In this document: in pieces, positions 43,655 through 54,523 of the stretch
How positions within the stretch are numbered: position 1 is the stretch's first letter
How the letters are laid out: every line of letters begins with the position of its first letter
Source of the DNA: Gonatopus flavifemur
Lineage: Eukaryota; Arthropoda; Insecta; Hymenoptera; Dryinidae
Assembly (NCBI GenBank): GCA_018340375.1
Contig: JAFFJZ010000017.1
Span: forward strand, 4,888,001-4,952,000
DNA length: 64,000 bases
Direction of reading: 5' to 3'
Notes under the pieces: model-generated
Seen by the model: only the letters and a program-made list of their open reading frames with translations
What the model was told of the DNA's origin: nothing
The model's database searches: none
Translations under genes and position numbers: made by a program

Positions 43655-44339
43655 TGAAAACAATTCAATCAGCTGAAAGCCAGTAATGTTTTGAATTACA
43701 TCGATGTGTTGGCACGGCCGATGAAGATTCTTAAAATCATATCATTACAATTTTTTGTTTAACGCTCTACAGGAATTCATTTGTATATAATTAAGACTAA
43801 AAACTTCTACTATCGACCACGTCAAGTTGTCCACATCAATGGTTTCAAATCACTTAGAGACGTTTCTAGCATGTGAAATGGATAAATCTATTTCTTTTTC
43901 TACTCCCTTTTATATATTTGTTCAAAACTAAGGTGTGTTTTTAAAAATCATGCACCACTTTGAATGCTCTTCTTTTCTACTTCTCATACCATTTAGAAAA
44001 ATCTTCAAATATTATTTAGTTAACCAAATGTACTTGGTAGCGCATATTGATTTCAAATCTTTATTTTTTTGATGTTATATTTGTTATATGAAGTAATCTT
44101 TCGGAAAGAGTGAAGTATTGTTTTCAAGGATTTCTTCCCAAGTGTATTGTGAGACGTTTATTTTGTACTTTTTTAGACCTTTTAGGGGTTTTTGTCAGAC
44201 ATTTGTATGTTTTGTGGGATTTGACTTCATGTTTTAATATTTTATTCCTTGTGGGTGTTCATGTACTTGGCGTTATTTTTTTTACTTTTTTGAAGTTTTT
44301 TGTGGGGATTTCACTTCTTTTTCTGGATATACTTTACAT

Positions 44340-44990
44340 TGAAATCAAATAGGAACCAAATATACTGATTTCGAGTTCATTAACAATTATATGAATGAAG
44401 AAAATATCCTCAGACAATTTCTGTAATATAAGAAACCATAAGTTTCCATCACTCATCTCATCATTGAACCGTAATGAATTATCGGAATAAAGAATGAAGA
44501 ACGAAAGGGAAGAAAAGTGGATCTCCATGAACATACATATAAACCTCGAAAATTCCGAAAAGTGAAAATTAGTTGACCGATAAGTTGACGCTGAAGCAGC
44601 TCACAGCGCTCAAAGCAGCTCATAGCGCTCGAAGTAGCTGATGATTTCAAACAATTTATGAAAATGAGCAAAAGACAAACGAAAATTCAAACATACTCAC
44701 CACTAATTGGATTGCTCAAACATGTATTGTATAAAAATTTCCACTATTTTCAAGACATCATTGTGAAGAAATACATACAAAATAGAACTGACAGACAGAG
44801 AAAATTTGCATACACTATGTTCCAGGCATCCAACAGAGATTTTCCGACTAGATAAAATCTGTACTATCTGGAATGAAACCAAAAACAGCCCCCCCCCCCC
44901 CACCCCAACAAGAATTTTCTGATAACTCTTTCAGATTTCAAAAACTATCTTAAAGCAATGTGACATATTCATTATGCAACAGAAATATAC
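44340..44990 (-). repeat. USP-bearing dispersed element, copy 3 (distal part)
   Basis: On the minus strand this matches the downstream part of copies 1 and 2: the KISVGCLEHSVCKF block (44700-44850), GCGCTCAAAGCAGCTCA repeats (44588-44640, as at 270-330), and RSSFFIPIIHYGSMMR (44450-44530), which is similar to 37660-37700. A C-run lies at about 44889-44900. The USP part itself is absent, and beyond 44990 satellite DNA begins. Confidence 0.6.
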
Positions 44991-44999
44991 GTACTAGAC

Positions 45000-47760
45000 A
45001 TTTCTAAATCATTCATTTCATGCTGTTGATAACCAATTTAATACACAATTTCCATAAGACCACCTATATGACATTGATAGTGGTGGTAGAGGACGTAGAG
45101 GTCTATGGTATATTTGCTCCGTTTTTGTGTTTCCTTATATATCTGTGATACTACTCAAGCAATCCGATAACAACTTTTGTGGAAGAGAGTATCAGGCCAA
45201 TGAGGGAAGACAAACGAAGCAAAAATACCACTCCATTCGTACGTCGTCTACCACCACTATCTATTCCATTTAGGTAATTTCTTAGGGAATTTTGTATTGA
45301 ATGGATGAACTACAGATTATAAAGTGGATTCAATTGATAATGCATGGCATCGAATGGATGATTAAAGATTATGTACCCATGCAGGTATTGCCAAGACTGA
45401 AAAAAAACCAAGCTTGTGCCAAAGTTGGCACATGTGTCAGAAACAAACCTCCGTGAAGAACAATCGGGCCAATATTGTTCCATCATTGTCCCGTTGTTCC
45501 CAATGGATAGTCAGTCATGGTACATTTGTTAATATTGTTGAAATGGTTACTATATTTGGTACAAGCTTGGCACAAGTGTAAAAATCGAGCATTTGTTGAG
45601 AACAATCGTGCCAATATTGCCCACATGAGTGGCACAATGTTTATAAATATTGACTGAATTTCGAATTTACAATGGCTGAAGACTTGGGGATAACCATCAG
45701 GTCAGAGCTGGCCCGATCTTCCTGCCATAATTAATCCTACACACTAGTTTTACACACCAAGCTAGATTTCATTGATCTAAGTAAGAATAGAATTTCACTT
45801 AATGGTAATAGGATACTTTTAAATGTAATCGTACACGGATATCAACTGATTTTGAAGAACGTTCTTCGATAATTAATGTTTTGAGATAATTCATGTACGG
45901 TATTCTGAGGGAGAAAGTCATGAACTGAAATATGAATCAGTTATTTTTTTCATCCCTATCTGCGATCAAAGAAGCATTGGTTGATGCTTGGTCAATGGAT
46001 TGGATCGGGTCTGGCAAAACCACTGGCCCAAGCTTGTCCTGATCTTATCATTCCCAAGCCTGGGCCAAGTTTGGTAAATTGTTCAAGACAAGTCTTGGCA
46101 GGTTTTGTGCCAGGCTTGGTCCATCATTGGGCTATTGGTCCATACACACACGGGTAATGAATCAATAACTGAATCATCGCTTAGAAATCATAAAGTGGAA
46201 TTCATCAAAAAACCCCAACGCAGTATAAAAAGTTTTTAGAAAGTGATTCGATGATAAAACCCAATGAGATGTTGAAAGTTGGACCAACGGTAGGAGTTGA
46301 GGTTGGTCTCCAGGTACTTTAGTTACATTGGGGTGTATCAAATATTGTTCCAATAAGAACTATGAACAGAGCGATTTTTTCAAAGGCAAAAATGCAGTAA
46401 ATATGCCATAGATTCTTACAACATGCTGGGCTTTTAGTTTTTTGGTGCAGAATCATAGGTAACTGCAGACGAAGCAAAAATGAAGCATATGTATCACAAA
46501 TTTGTATGCTAGCTATCTTCACTATCAATTTCATTTCATTACCTCATAGTCGGATGAAGAAAAGGAAAAAGCGGAATGGATAAATCACACGTCCATCCGA
46601 TACAGACATCAGGTTTAGGCAATTTAGTATTAAATGAATGAACTACAGATTATGGAGTGGATTTAATTGATAATGAATGGTATAAAATGGGTGGTTAAAG
46701 ATTATGTAATAAATCAATAACTGAATCATTCCTCATAATCAGAAAGTGGAATTCATCAAAAGCCCTCAACGCAATATAAAAAGTTTTTAGAAAGTGAAGT
46801 CAATGACAAAACCCAATGGGATGTTGAAAGTTTGTCCAACGGTAGAAGTGGAGGTTGGTCCCCAGTTACTTCTGTTACATTGAAGTATATCGAATATTGT
46901 TTCAATAAGAACTATGAACAGAGCGATTTTTTCAAAGGCAAAAATGCAGTAAATATGCCACAGATGCTTACAACATGCTGGGCTTTTAGTTGTTTGGAGT
47001 AGAATCATAGGTTACTGGAGACGAAGCAGAAATGAAGCATATGTATCACAAATTTGTATGCTAGCTATCTTCACTATCAATCTCATTTGGTGGCCTCATA
47101 GTCGAATGAAGAAAAGGCAAAAGCGCAGTGGATATATCACAGATCTATTTGATGCTGGTATCAGATTCTTTGCGTACTGTTTCAGGGGGATAAGAAAATA
47201 ACAAAATGAAGCAAACATACAATAGATCTGCATGTTAGCTACTATCACGATCAATTTCATTTATATTCAAGAATCTGATAACAGCTCTCATCAAAGAAAC
47301 CTACTGAATCTTGTTATGTACAATGTTATAGTGGAAGTCAATGCAAAGATTCTCAACCAGATTTGGTTGTATTCAATGGACTATTCCATTGGAAAATTTA
47401 TTGAATCTGGTCTTATTGAAACCTGGACAATATTCTTACCAAATCCCATTCAGTTTCATTTGAGAAGTTTCCATGGATTTCCTTGATTTCCTCAACCTGG
47501 AGGGTACCTAATGCAATGATCTATTATATATCCACCGGGCTCCTGCCTTTTCTTCATTCGTCTATGAAGTCACCCATTGAGATTAATAGTGGCGATAACT
47601 AGCATACAATTCCATGAGACGTCTGCTTCGTTTCGGCTTTGTTTCCATCTACCTGTAATTTACTCCAAGAAAGTGAGAAGAATCTCAGGTGTTGTAAGGG
47701 TCTGTGGCATATTCTCTGGGCTTTTAAATTAAATAAATTCATTTCATAATAACCTTGATT
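45000..47760. repeat. Satellite-like foldback block, copy B
   Basis: The series of units has the same vocabulary as 5330-6480: GGTAGAGGACGTAGAGGTC, AACTACAGATTATAAAGTGG, AACATGCTGGGCTTTTAG, GTATCACAAATTTGTATGCTAGC, AAGTGCAGTGGATATATCAC. Several units are present twice (for example 46170-46560 and 46720-47100), a ~550-bp duplication. It is interrupted by the TA-flanked element at 45376-46154. Confidence 0.7.
45376..46154. mobile_element. CCCATGCAGG-ended element rich in GCTTGGC words
   Basis: It is flanked by TA (45374-45375 and 46155-46156) and restores the host motif ATTATGTAATGAATC when removed. The ends are CCCATGCAGGTATTGCC and, inverted, CCCGTGTGTGTATGG. The interior repeats CAAGCTTGGCACAAGTG / GCCAAGACTTGTC-type words in both orientations. 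It is related to the element at 53299-54523, which has CCCAGG ends and the same GCTTGGC vocabulary. No ORF. Confidence 0.75.
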
Positions 47761-47859
47761 GATCCGTTTCTTACCATTGGTTATCAACAATTATCACTCT
47801 GTACACTGTCATTCATTCATCCAATCCATACAAAATAATCTGTCAATACGTTATTTTAA

Positions 47860-48640
47860 TTTTTCATCCATTCTTATTGACAGTATTACTTGAAGATAAG
47901 TTTCGAAATAGTTCCCAATTAACCTCAAATGTAAAATAATATATCTGTATAGATCATGCTCATCTTATAAAAATGCTAAATCTATCGGAATATAATGTAA
48001 AATTCAACTTATATAATAACCTGCAGTTCATCCATCTGGTACTTGATGTAATATATAATATATATCATATGACCTGTAAATAAACACGTTGACAGATCGA
48101 GCTCTGTACCACATATGACTATGTGGTACTATACATGTGTATCAGGGTTGGAATTCCTAGGATCGTACACGATTTCAATTGATTACTTCTCATAGAATGT
48201 TGGACATGATTGGTTGCTCTACAACAATTGACCAATGAACATTGTGTACGAACGATCCTGGGAGTTCCGAACCCTGATATGTATATTCGAAGAAAGGAAG
48301 AGACATACAATACATCTCTAACATTGAAACTTACCCTAAACACGATCAATCGTGATAGAATAAATCGATGACAATGATGATGATGAACAAAACTTGTAAT
48401 CTTGTGATCGCATGGAAATTTGAAACATTTATATTTCTGAATCGCATGAATTGATCAAGTTCGTAGTGTGTTCAATCGAAAGTGCATATTCGAATTATAT
48501 AATGAAAGTTTAATTATTCTTTCGTGAAATACAATGTGTGGTGAGTTATTATGCATTGAAGTTTTTCTCAATCGGTAAAAACTCGGTTTACGTGTATAGA
48601 TACACGGTAGCGCTCGACTTCTATTTTTTCATTATTTTTC
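47860..48640 (+). repeat. Dispersed repeat block, copy B
   Basis: 47880-48110 matches 6540-6900 (ATAGTTCCCAATTAACCTC, a shared CATCCA-CTGGTAC stretch, TTGACAGATC). 48360-48640 matches 7080-7340 (GATCGCATG, TTCGTAGTGTG, ACACGGTAGCG). It lies directly downstream of satellite copy B, as copy A does. The TTCATGTACTTGGCGT end motif is absent here. Confidence 0.65.
48137..48292. mobile_element. Short MITE (TATCAGGGTT-ended)
   Basis: The ends TATCAGGGTTGGAATTCCTAG and its inverted partner TCCTGGGAGTTCCGAACCCTGATA flank a ~90-bp centre. It is inserted within dispersed block copy B and absent from copy A at the equivalent place (between about 6900 and 7080). Confidence 0.75.
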
Positions 48641-48914
48641 ATATATATAGGGCATTCTTTGTCAGATCAGCCATCCCCCTGCGCTTCTCAGTTTTTCGGA
48701 TAAAAAATGTTTGATGGGCTTAAAATTTTCGTTGAAGTGTCTACTTTTCAATGCCGTATGGTACTTTTCGAACATGGCGACTATTTAACCAATATAGCGG
48801 CGGAAACGAAGAGGGAAAGTGATGATGATGATCAAAACCGGTCATCAAACTATGATACACGGGGGTTGGATAATTCTGTGGATTGGAACATGCAATTCGA
48901 GCATCTCGGATTAA

Positions 48915-49330
48915 TTGCATCCAGTTGGAATATTGAAATTGCAAATGGTGGGTCCAATATGGCGGCCGGAATTTCAGAATCACTCCGAATTTTCTGAAAC
49001 GTGGGGAAAGAGGGTTTTTGGGGTCGCTGATGACGAATCCGAACTCAGATTTCCGGAATTACAAATGGAGAATCCAATATGGAGGTCGGAAAAAATCTAA
49101 TTCGCTTCAATTTATGGAAACATCAACATTCTGAGGGTTTTGTGGTCGCTGATCACGAATCTGGACTCAGATTTCCGGAATTGCAATTGGCCAATCTAAT
49201 ATGGCGGTCGGAAAAATTCTAAATCTCTTGAATTTGTAAAAACATTGTCATACTGGGGTTTTGGGTTCGCTGATCACAAATCCGGACTCAGATTTCCGGA
49301 ATTGCTCATGGCGAATCCAATATGGTGATT
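48915..49330 (+). repeat. ~122-bp tandem repeat
   Basis: GGGTTTT(T)GGG(G)TCGCTGAT starts units at 49012, 49135 and 49256 (spacing 123 and 121). Each unit contains CTCAGATTTCCGGAATT and CCAATATGG(C/A)GGTCGGAAAAA. A diverged part unit precedes 49012. Tandem repeats with GTCGCTGATCACGAAT and AATATGGCGG are, to my knowledge, recurrent in insect DNA, but I could not verify that here. Confidence 0.85.
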
Positions 49331-49489
49331 ATTCTACTGTTTATGTTACTAGTATAAAATCCATCTACTTTCTCCAAAATTGTTTCAGAGTTTTTTTCCC
49401 CCCTCGCACTGCTACAGGGTGTCTACTGATACTGGAGATCCAATGGAATCGACCAATCATTTATATGCCATGAAAAGAATGTCCAATGA

Positions 49490-50025
49490 AAGAAATCGAA
49501 ATTTCCAGTAGTAGAGAATCCGTGCTAGCAGGTAAAATGTCGGCTTTGAACTCCAGTTCCTTCGATTTGTTGGCTGAATATTGCGTTGCACCGAATTCTT
49601 GGACGATTTTTCTCCCACCCCAAGATGACAGGACGATAGTTAAAATTTGTAATCTCAATGGATTGCTGGGTTCCAAGATTAAAAGTTTCTCTTCGAGTTC
49701 ATCAAGCATTCGGTCTAGTTCAATTTCGCTGTTCAAGCGCGTCTCATTGACATCTCCGAGTGTCTCATTCTTCAAGTGAGAGTCCATGCTCATCGAACTC
49801 TCAATACTCTCAATTCCTGCACTCATATCACCTCGTTATCTGGTAATTTGTACGAGGAACCCTTTATTCATACATCCAACACAAATTTGGAAATTCGTAC
49901 ATGAATGAGAAAATTCCTGCAACACAATCTCCGATATCTTTCGTAAATTTCTACCACCGTGTCCGGCGTTTTTGAATGAATTTAAGTATCAATCCTTTGG
50001 AAGAATTCGCGGCATCATGTATTAG
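49490..50025 (-). pseudogene. Diverged N-terminal copy of the unnamed transposase-like gene
   Basis: The minus strand from about 50025 reads a methionine-start N-terminus similar in DNA and protein to 50300-50830. Shared parts are RNLRKISEIVLQEF, a Cys pair (QICVGCMNKG), IESIESSM, SEIELDRMLDELEEK, NPLRLQILTIVLSSWGGRKIVQEFGATQYSANKSKEL, ending near 49490 inside SISF. Frame changes separate the zinc-finger-like part from the rest. It is placed head to head with the plus-strand copy, about 275 bp apart, and the rest of the gene is missing. This is an old inverted paralogue, much more diverged than the 51-64 kb arms. Confidence 0.75.
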
Positions 50026-50299
50026 GAGATCGAATAAATCAGATGAAAACAAGCGGACAAATGCATGGAATCGATTCTTATCAACTGATGCTGTACTGTT
50101 CTGTGATCTCTGAACCTCATTTCATGTTGGTTTGTTGTAACGTCAATTGTTTTTCTCGTCTTCTATTTTGTATTGTTTCACGTTGTCACTTCATGAATGC
50201 TCGCGACGTTCAAACCTCAAAGTTTTTGTGTTTCAACTGATAAGACCTCAGTAGGAGTTCGCATATTGTCAGCTGATTTATTCGATCATCTCACACACG

Positions 50300-52211
50300 A
50301 TGCCGCGTATCATTCGAACGGACCGATGTGCAAATCCATTCAAAGAAGCCGAACACATTGGTAGAAAATTACGTAAGATATCGCAGGTTATGTTGCAGAA
50401 ATTTCCTCACCTATCCGCGAATTCTAGAATTTGTGATGCATGTATGAAGAAGGGTTCATCGTACAAATTACGAATTGACGAGGTGGTTGATGAATCAAAT
50501 GATATCAGTGAGAATATTGATGATATTGAAAGTTCGATGGAAATGGATGTCCCAGTGGAGAATGAGACATACGAAGGTTCTAATCATACACGCTCAAACA
50601 GAGAAATTGAACTGGAAGCAATGCTGGATGAACTCAAGCAGAAATTTTCAACCTTGGAATCCAACAATCCATTGAGATTACAAATTTTGACTATCGCCCC
50701 ATCACCTTAGAGTGTGAGAAAAATCGCCCAAGAATTCGATACAACGCGATACTTAGCCAACAAATCGAAGAAATTGAAGTCCGAATCCGGCATTTCACCT
50801 GATAGCATTGCAAGGGAGGGAAACAAACTCTCCCAAGCAATTTTACAAAAAGTAAATGGATGTTATACCAGTGACATAAACAGTAGGATAATGCCTGGAA
50901 AGAAAGATGTCGTTTATGTCAAGATTAATGGAGAGCGAACGTTGAAACAGAAACGTCTCTTACTTGTGGGTTTGAAAGAACTTTACACTGTATTCAAACA
51001 GTCTCACCCAGAAGATAATATCAGCTTTAGCGCGTTCGCTAGACTCAGACCAAAAAGTTGCATACTCCTGGAGCTTGTGGAACATTCTCAGTTTGTGTTT
51101 GCACAATACATCAAAATGCGAAATTGATGTTGGATGCAATTGATATTCAAAAGCTGACCTTGAATACAGAAAAGCCACTAACGAACTACAAAGACTGCCT
51201 CAATGAAATTGTTTGTGAAAGACCTGGGGCTGATTGCTATTTTGATGCATGTGATGAGTGTCCAGGAGTTTCGCAGTTTTCGAAGAAATTAAATGATCTA
51301 CTAGAGGATTCATTCATCACAGACATTCAATGTTCAGTTTGGACGGCAACGGATCGTTCAACTCTACGAACAGAAATCATGAAAATTGATGATTTTATAC
51401 TCGAATTGTGCAATAGACTGACAATTCTGAAACCCCATTCATTCATCTCAAAGCAACAAAATCTTTTCATCCAAGAAAGAAAACACAATCTCCGCGATGG
51501 CGAAGTCCTGGTGACGTTTGATTTTTCTGAAAACTACGCGTATGTTTGCCAGGATGCTTCACAAGCATTCCATTTTAACAACGATCAATGCACCGTATTT
51601 CCTGCCGTTTATTATCATATAAGGAAGGACCTGTTGTTGAGCACAAGAGTTTTATTTTCTTATCTAAAAGTTTGATACACGACACCTCCGCTGTTTATGC
51701 TATTCAGACTTTGGTCATTCCTCAAATCCAACGAAATGTGAAAAAAGTGAACAAGATTATTTATACCAGTGACGGAGCGAAGCAGCATTTCAAAAATAAA
51801 TTTCAAATCGCGAACTTGATTCAGCACAAAGAATATTTCAGTATTGACGCTGAATGGCATTACAGCGCAACTTCTCACGGTAAAGGTGCTTGTGACGGGA
51901 TTGGTGCTACATTCAAGAGAGAAGCATATAGAGCGAGTCTGACTGCCAAACCTCAAAATGCCATATTGACGCCACAAAAACTCTACAGTTGGACAAAGAG
52001 TAATTTTGAAACCATAGGCATTATGTACTATGATAAAACATATCACGAGAAGATGAGACGGAAACTCAACAAACGATTCAAGAATGCCCAACCTGTACCT
52101 GAGATTCTCAAGAACCACAGTTTTGTGATAGGATCTAATAATGAAGTGCTCATCAAGCGGTACTCGAATGATGATAGGAACAGAATGTGGTGGCCAAATG
52201 GACAACCATGA
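50300..52211 (+). pseudogene. Transposase-like gene of unassigned family, two frameshifts and a stop
   Basis: Start ATG 50300 (MPRIIRTDRCANPF). The N-terminus has a Cys/His cluster (C..H..ICDACMKK) and an acidic coiled-coil-like part (REIELEAMLDELKQKF). A helix-turn-helix-like segment follows: LRLQILTIAP, an in-frame stop at 50708-50710, then VRKIAQEFDTTRYLANKSKKL. The middle reads PGKKDVVYVKINGERTLKQKRLL, then after a shift near 51050 ACGTFSVCVCTIHQNAKLML. Candidate acidic catalytic positions lie in VTFDFSENYAYVCQDASQ, IIYTSDGAKQHFKNK and WHYSATSHGKGACDGIG, reminiscent of a DDE/D RNase-H fold. A second shift lies near 51620. It ends at the TGA after WWPNGQP. I know similar proteins only as uncharacterised, repeated animal proteins. 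The transposase role is inferred from motif layout and repetition, and the element ends are not identified. Confidence 0.65.
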
Positions 52212-53298
52212 GGTACGTACGCTGAGTCGGACAATTGCTAATTGAGAGAGATGTTACAATAATCGGCCCTTCTCAGGGCCATTCGATGTGCAAAGTCTGA
52301 TCGTGCAACCTCCTCGTGGTGCACATTGGGTTATGCTAATGCCGACAGCTTGGAGCCTGAATACACAAATCCACAAGCTAAAAAGCAGCAGTATTCATGG
52401 TAAGGGTCAGAGAAGATTTGCAATGAGTTTTATTGGAATGGAGTCCATTGAAAGTTCGCGGATTTGTGTGACCAGTCCCCAAATAATTCCTGGAATGAGT
52501 ATGATATTTGTTCCCATTATATTGAATGTCTCTGTCGATAATTGTACGTGATGCGTCCATCCCGATTTTAGAAATGTTACCTCAATTTCGTAATCGACGA
52601 CCAGAAGTTTTTCTGAACAAAGGTTTACTTTAGAGGGCGGATGATTTCTCATATCCAGACCGTCATGAATTTTCACATTGAATCTTCCATTCATAATTCC
52701 GGAAATCTGGGTTCGAATATGTATCGGCGCAGCCCGCTGACGAATAGCCACCTTCATGGTCATCACACCCATAGTGACTTGACATATTTTTTTGCAATCA
52801 ATTCACCGGGATATTTTATTTAACGGAGAAAAATGCGTTTCTTAGAACTGGCAATAAAAGAATTATTGAAATTTCATTGTTGAGTACGCAATAATTCTTG
52901 TTTTTATAGCAATACAGAGTTGTCTTGTTAACAATAAATAGCCAATTCAGCAATGTCAATAGTCATATTTTTACCATGATTATTGTGGGTTGATATATAA
53001 CAATTCACATTGGCAATTCAGCAATATCATTGCCGGTTTTTTCTTAGTGGTGGGTGATTATGGTTGCGGGATATTTTTTCTAGGTGATTATTGTTGTGGG
53101 ATGAAAGTCAGCGGGGATATTTTTGTGTGGGATATTTTGTCTGGAATCAATTGTCGGGACCCCAAAATTGCATCAGTCCGACAAAGTATAACAGGAACAG
53201 AATCATACTTTGAATTCAAAGAGATAAGATAATCATTGGATAAGTGTCACAGGTAATCATTGTTTAGAATTCGAAAAAGAGCTTCGTAGAATTCAACC
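52212..53298. other. Non-coding tail of the transposase-like element and a short dispersed repeat
   Basis: After the transposase stop there is a 121-residue minus-strand ORF (52407-52772) whose sequence I do not recognise. At 52800-53165 lies a repeat with ends related to AATTCACCGGGATATTTTAT and GTCTGGAATCAATTGTCGGG. A compact version is at 42034-42130, and the mirror image is in the right arm. The AAAATATCCC/GGGATATTTT words repeat several times in it. Confidence 0.5.
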
Positions 53299-54523
53299 CA
53301 GGCAAGTCATCCCAAGACTGACAATTGGACCATGACTGTAGTGTTGCCGCGATATTATCGTCGATAATTGAGGAATAATCGATTATCTCAATTCTTACAC
53401 GTTCCTATGGAATATATAATCCACGAATCTTCGATTATGCTCATAATGAAACGGATTAATGAATAATCCCAGACTTGTACACAAAATAAACCAAGATATG
53501 CTTCCATTTATCGTTACGATATATCGATAATTATCGTTACGATAGTGTAAGAATAGTTTGATTCATTTTGTTTAAAAGACCAAGATGATCCATTATCCCG
53601 TTTCATTTCGTGGACAGTCGAAGATCTACGCGTTAAAAGTTCCATGAAAACCTGTCAAAATTAAGATAATCGATTATTTCTGAATTTCGACGATAATATC
53701 GCGGCAACACTACATGACTGGCGTCAAGCTTGGCATGTCAAGTCTCGTTAGTCTAGCCTTGGCCAATGCTTGGCCCACTGTAGCTGATTAAGCGTTAAGA
53801 TACCAATGGTAGGACTTGGCATATTTTGCCGTGTTTGATTCAATTTTCGTTAACCAAGTCTCGACTGATGCTTCGCCCGTCACAGCTCACCGACCCTTAA
53901 TAGCACCTCAGACATCAATGCTAGGATTAAGCATATTTCGCTGCGTTTGATTTATTTTTCGTCAACCAAGCTTTAATCGATACTTGGCTCGCCGTAAGCC
54001 TAGATTCAGCCACATGACGTGGACTTGGAATTCATTCGCATTTCAGAAACTTGGAAGATTATAAGCCTGAATGTACGTCAGCCCAAATACGGGTATCCTC
54101 TCAACGTGTTCCCAAATAGCACAAGAGTCCTAAAAGAGTTCTTTATGAATCCATTTCATTAATTCCTAACTCTTTTAGAACTCTTGTGCTGTCTAGACTA
54201 AAGTCGAAATCCAATATTCCGAAATTTCATGTGTCGGAATATATTATATTCAATCAAGCTTGGATGCCAATAAGAAAACTATCCTATTCGTCTAGATTGA
54301 TTGTATATCAATCATGGCACCAATAACGGTTCAAAGCATAAAACCAATATTGAATCTTGACATTGAACCAAGCTTGGATGCCAAGCGTTGAACATCTTTA
54401 TTATCCCAGACATTAATCTAATTTGGTGCCAATGTTGGTAACCATGCTAGGCCCAATGTTGACTAGCATTGGCTCAAGCTTGGCACCAAGCTTGGTACAT
54501 TTGTCAACGCATACCTGGGAATA
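53299..54523. mobile_element. CCCAGG-ended element rich in GCTTGGC words
   Basis: It runs from CCCAGGCAAGTCATCCC (about 53299) to CAACGCATACCTGGG (54523). The interior has many CAAGCTTGG, GGCCAATGCTTGG and AACCAAGTCTCGACTGATGC words in both orientations, like the 45376-46154 element. A hAT-like MITE is nested at 53339-53712, and a smaller palindrome (AAAAGAGTTCTTTATGAATC) lies near 54130-54190. The inner edge of the inverted duplication (54359) falls inside it, so only part of the element was duplicated. Confidence 0.65.
53339..53712. mobile_element. hAT-type MITE with 8-bp target-site duplication
   Basis: The terminal repeats TAGTGTTGCCGCGATATTAT and its inverse are flanked by CATGACTG at 53331-53338 and 53713-53720, a perfect 8-bp duplication as made by hAT transposases. 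Sub-palindromes such as ATAATCGATTAT and TATCGTTACGATA fill the 374 bp. No ORF. The ends differ from those of the hAT at 56120, so another hAT lineage mobilised it. Confidence 0.88.

Larger units (their letters stand above)
42670..44305. mobile_element. Foldback element with ~470-bp arms and internal cargo
   Basis: The arms 42670-43142 and 43840-44305 are inverted copies; both outer ends read AACTTCAAAAAAGTAAAAAA-like sequence followed by ACGCCAAGTACATGAA. The 697-bp interior holds a complete MITE (43152-43390) and a small open segment with a possible intron (43400-43654). Outer sequence and layout relate it to 37866-38882. Mirror-image ORFs (FLPKCIVRRLFCTFL) arise from the symmetry. Confidence 0.85.
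51135..54359 (+). repeat. Left arm of a giant inverted duplication
   Basis: Every feature here recurs reverse-complemented at 60776-64000, with position pairs summing to 115135 (for example 52211 with 62924, and 53232 with 61903). There is thus no net insertion or deletion over 3225 bp, and every stretch I compared base by base was identical. The inner boundary is 54359/60776; 54360 and 60775 no longer match. The outer boundary is unknown because the right arm leaves the window. Confidence 0.95.

Noticed and set aside
42690..44352. Mirror ORFs containing FLPKCIVRRLFCTFL
   Set aside because: They lie in the inverted arms of a foldback, are rich in Phe/Leu from AT-rich DNA and have no motif.
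52407..52772. 121-residue minus-strand ORF, also in the right arm as 62363-62728
   Set aside because: Its identity in both arms reflects the duplication, not conservation. No motif was recognised and it lies between an element gene and a repeat, so I did not call it a gene.
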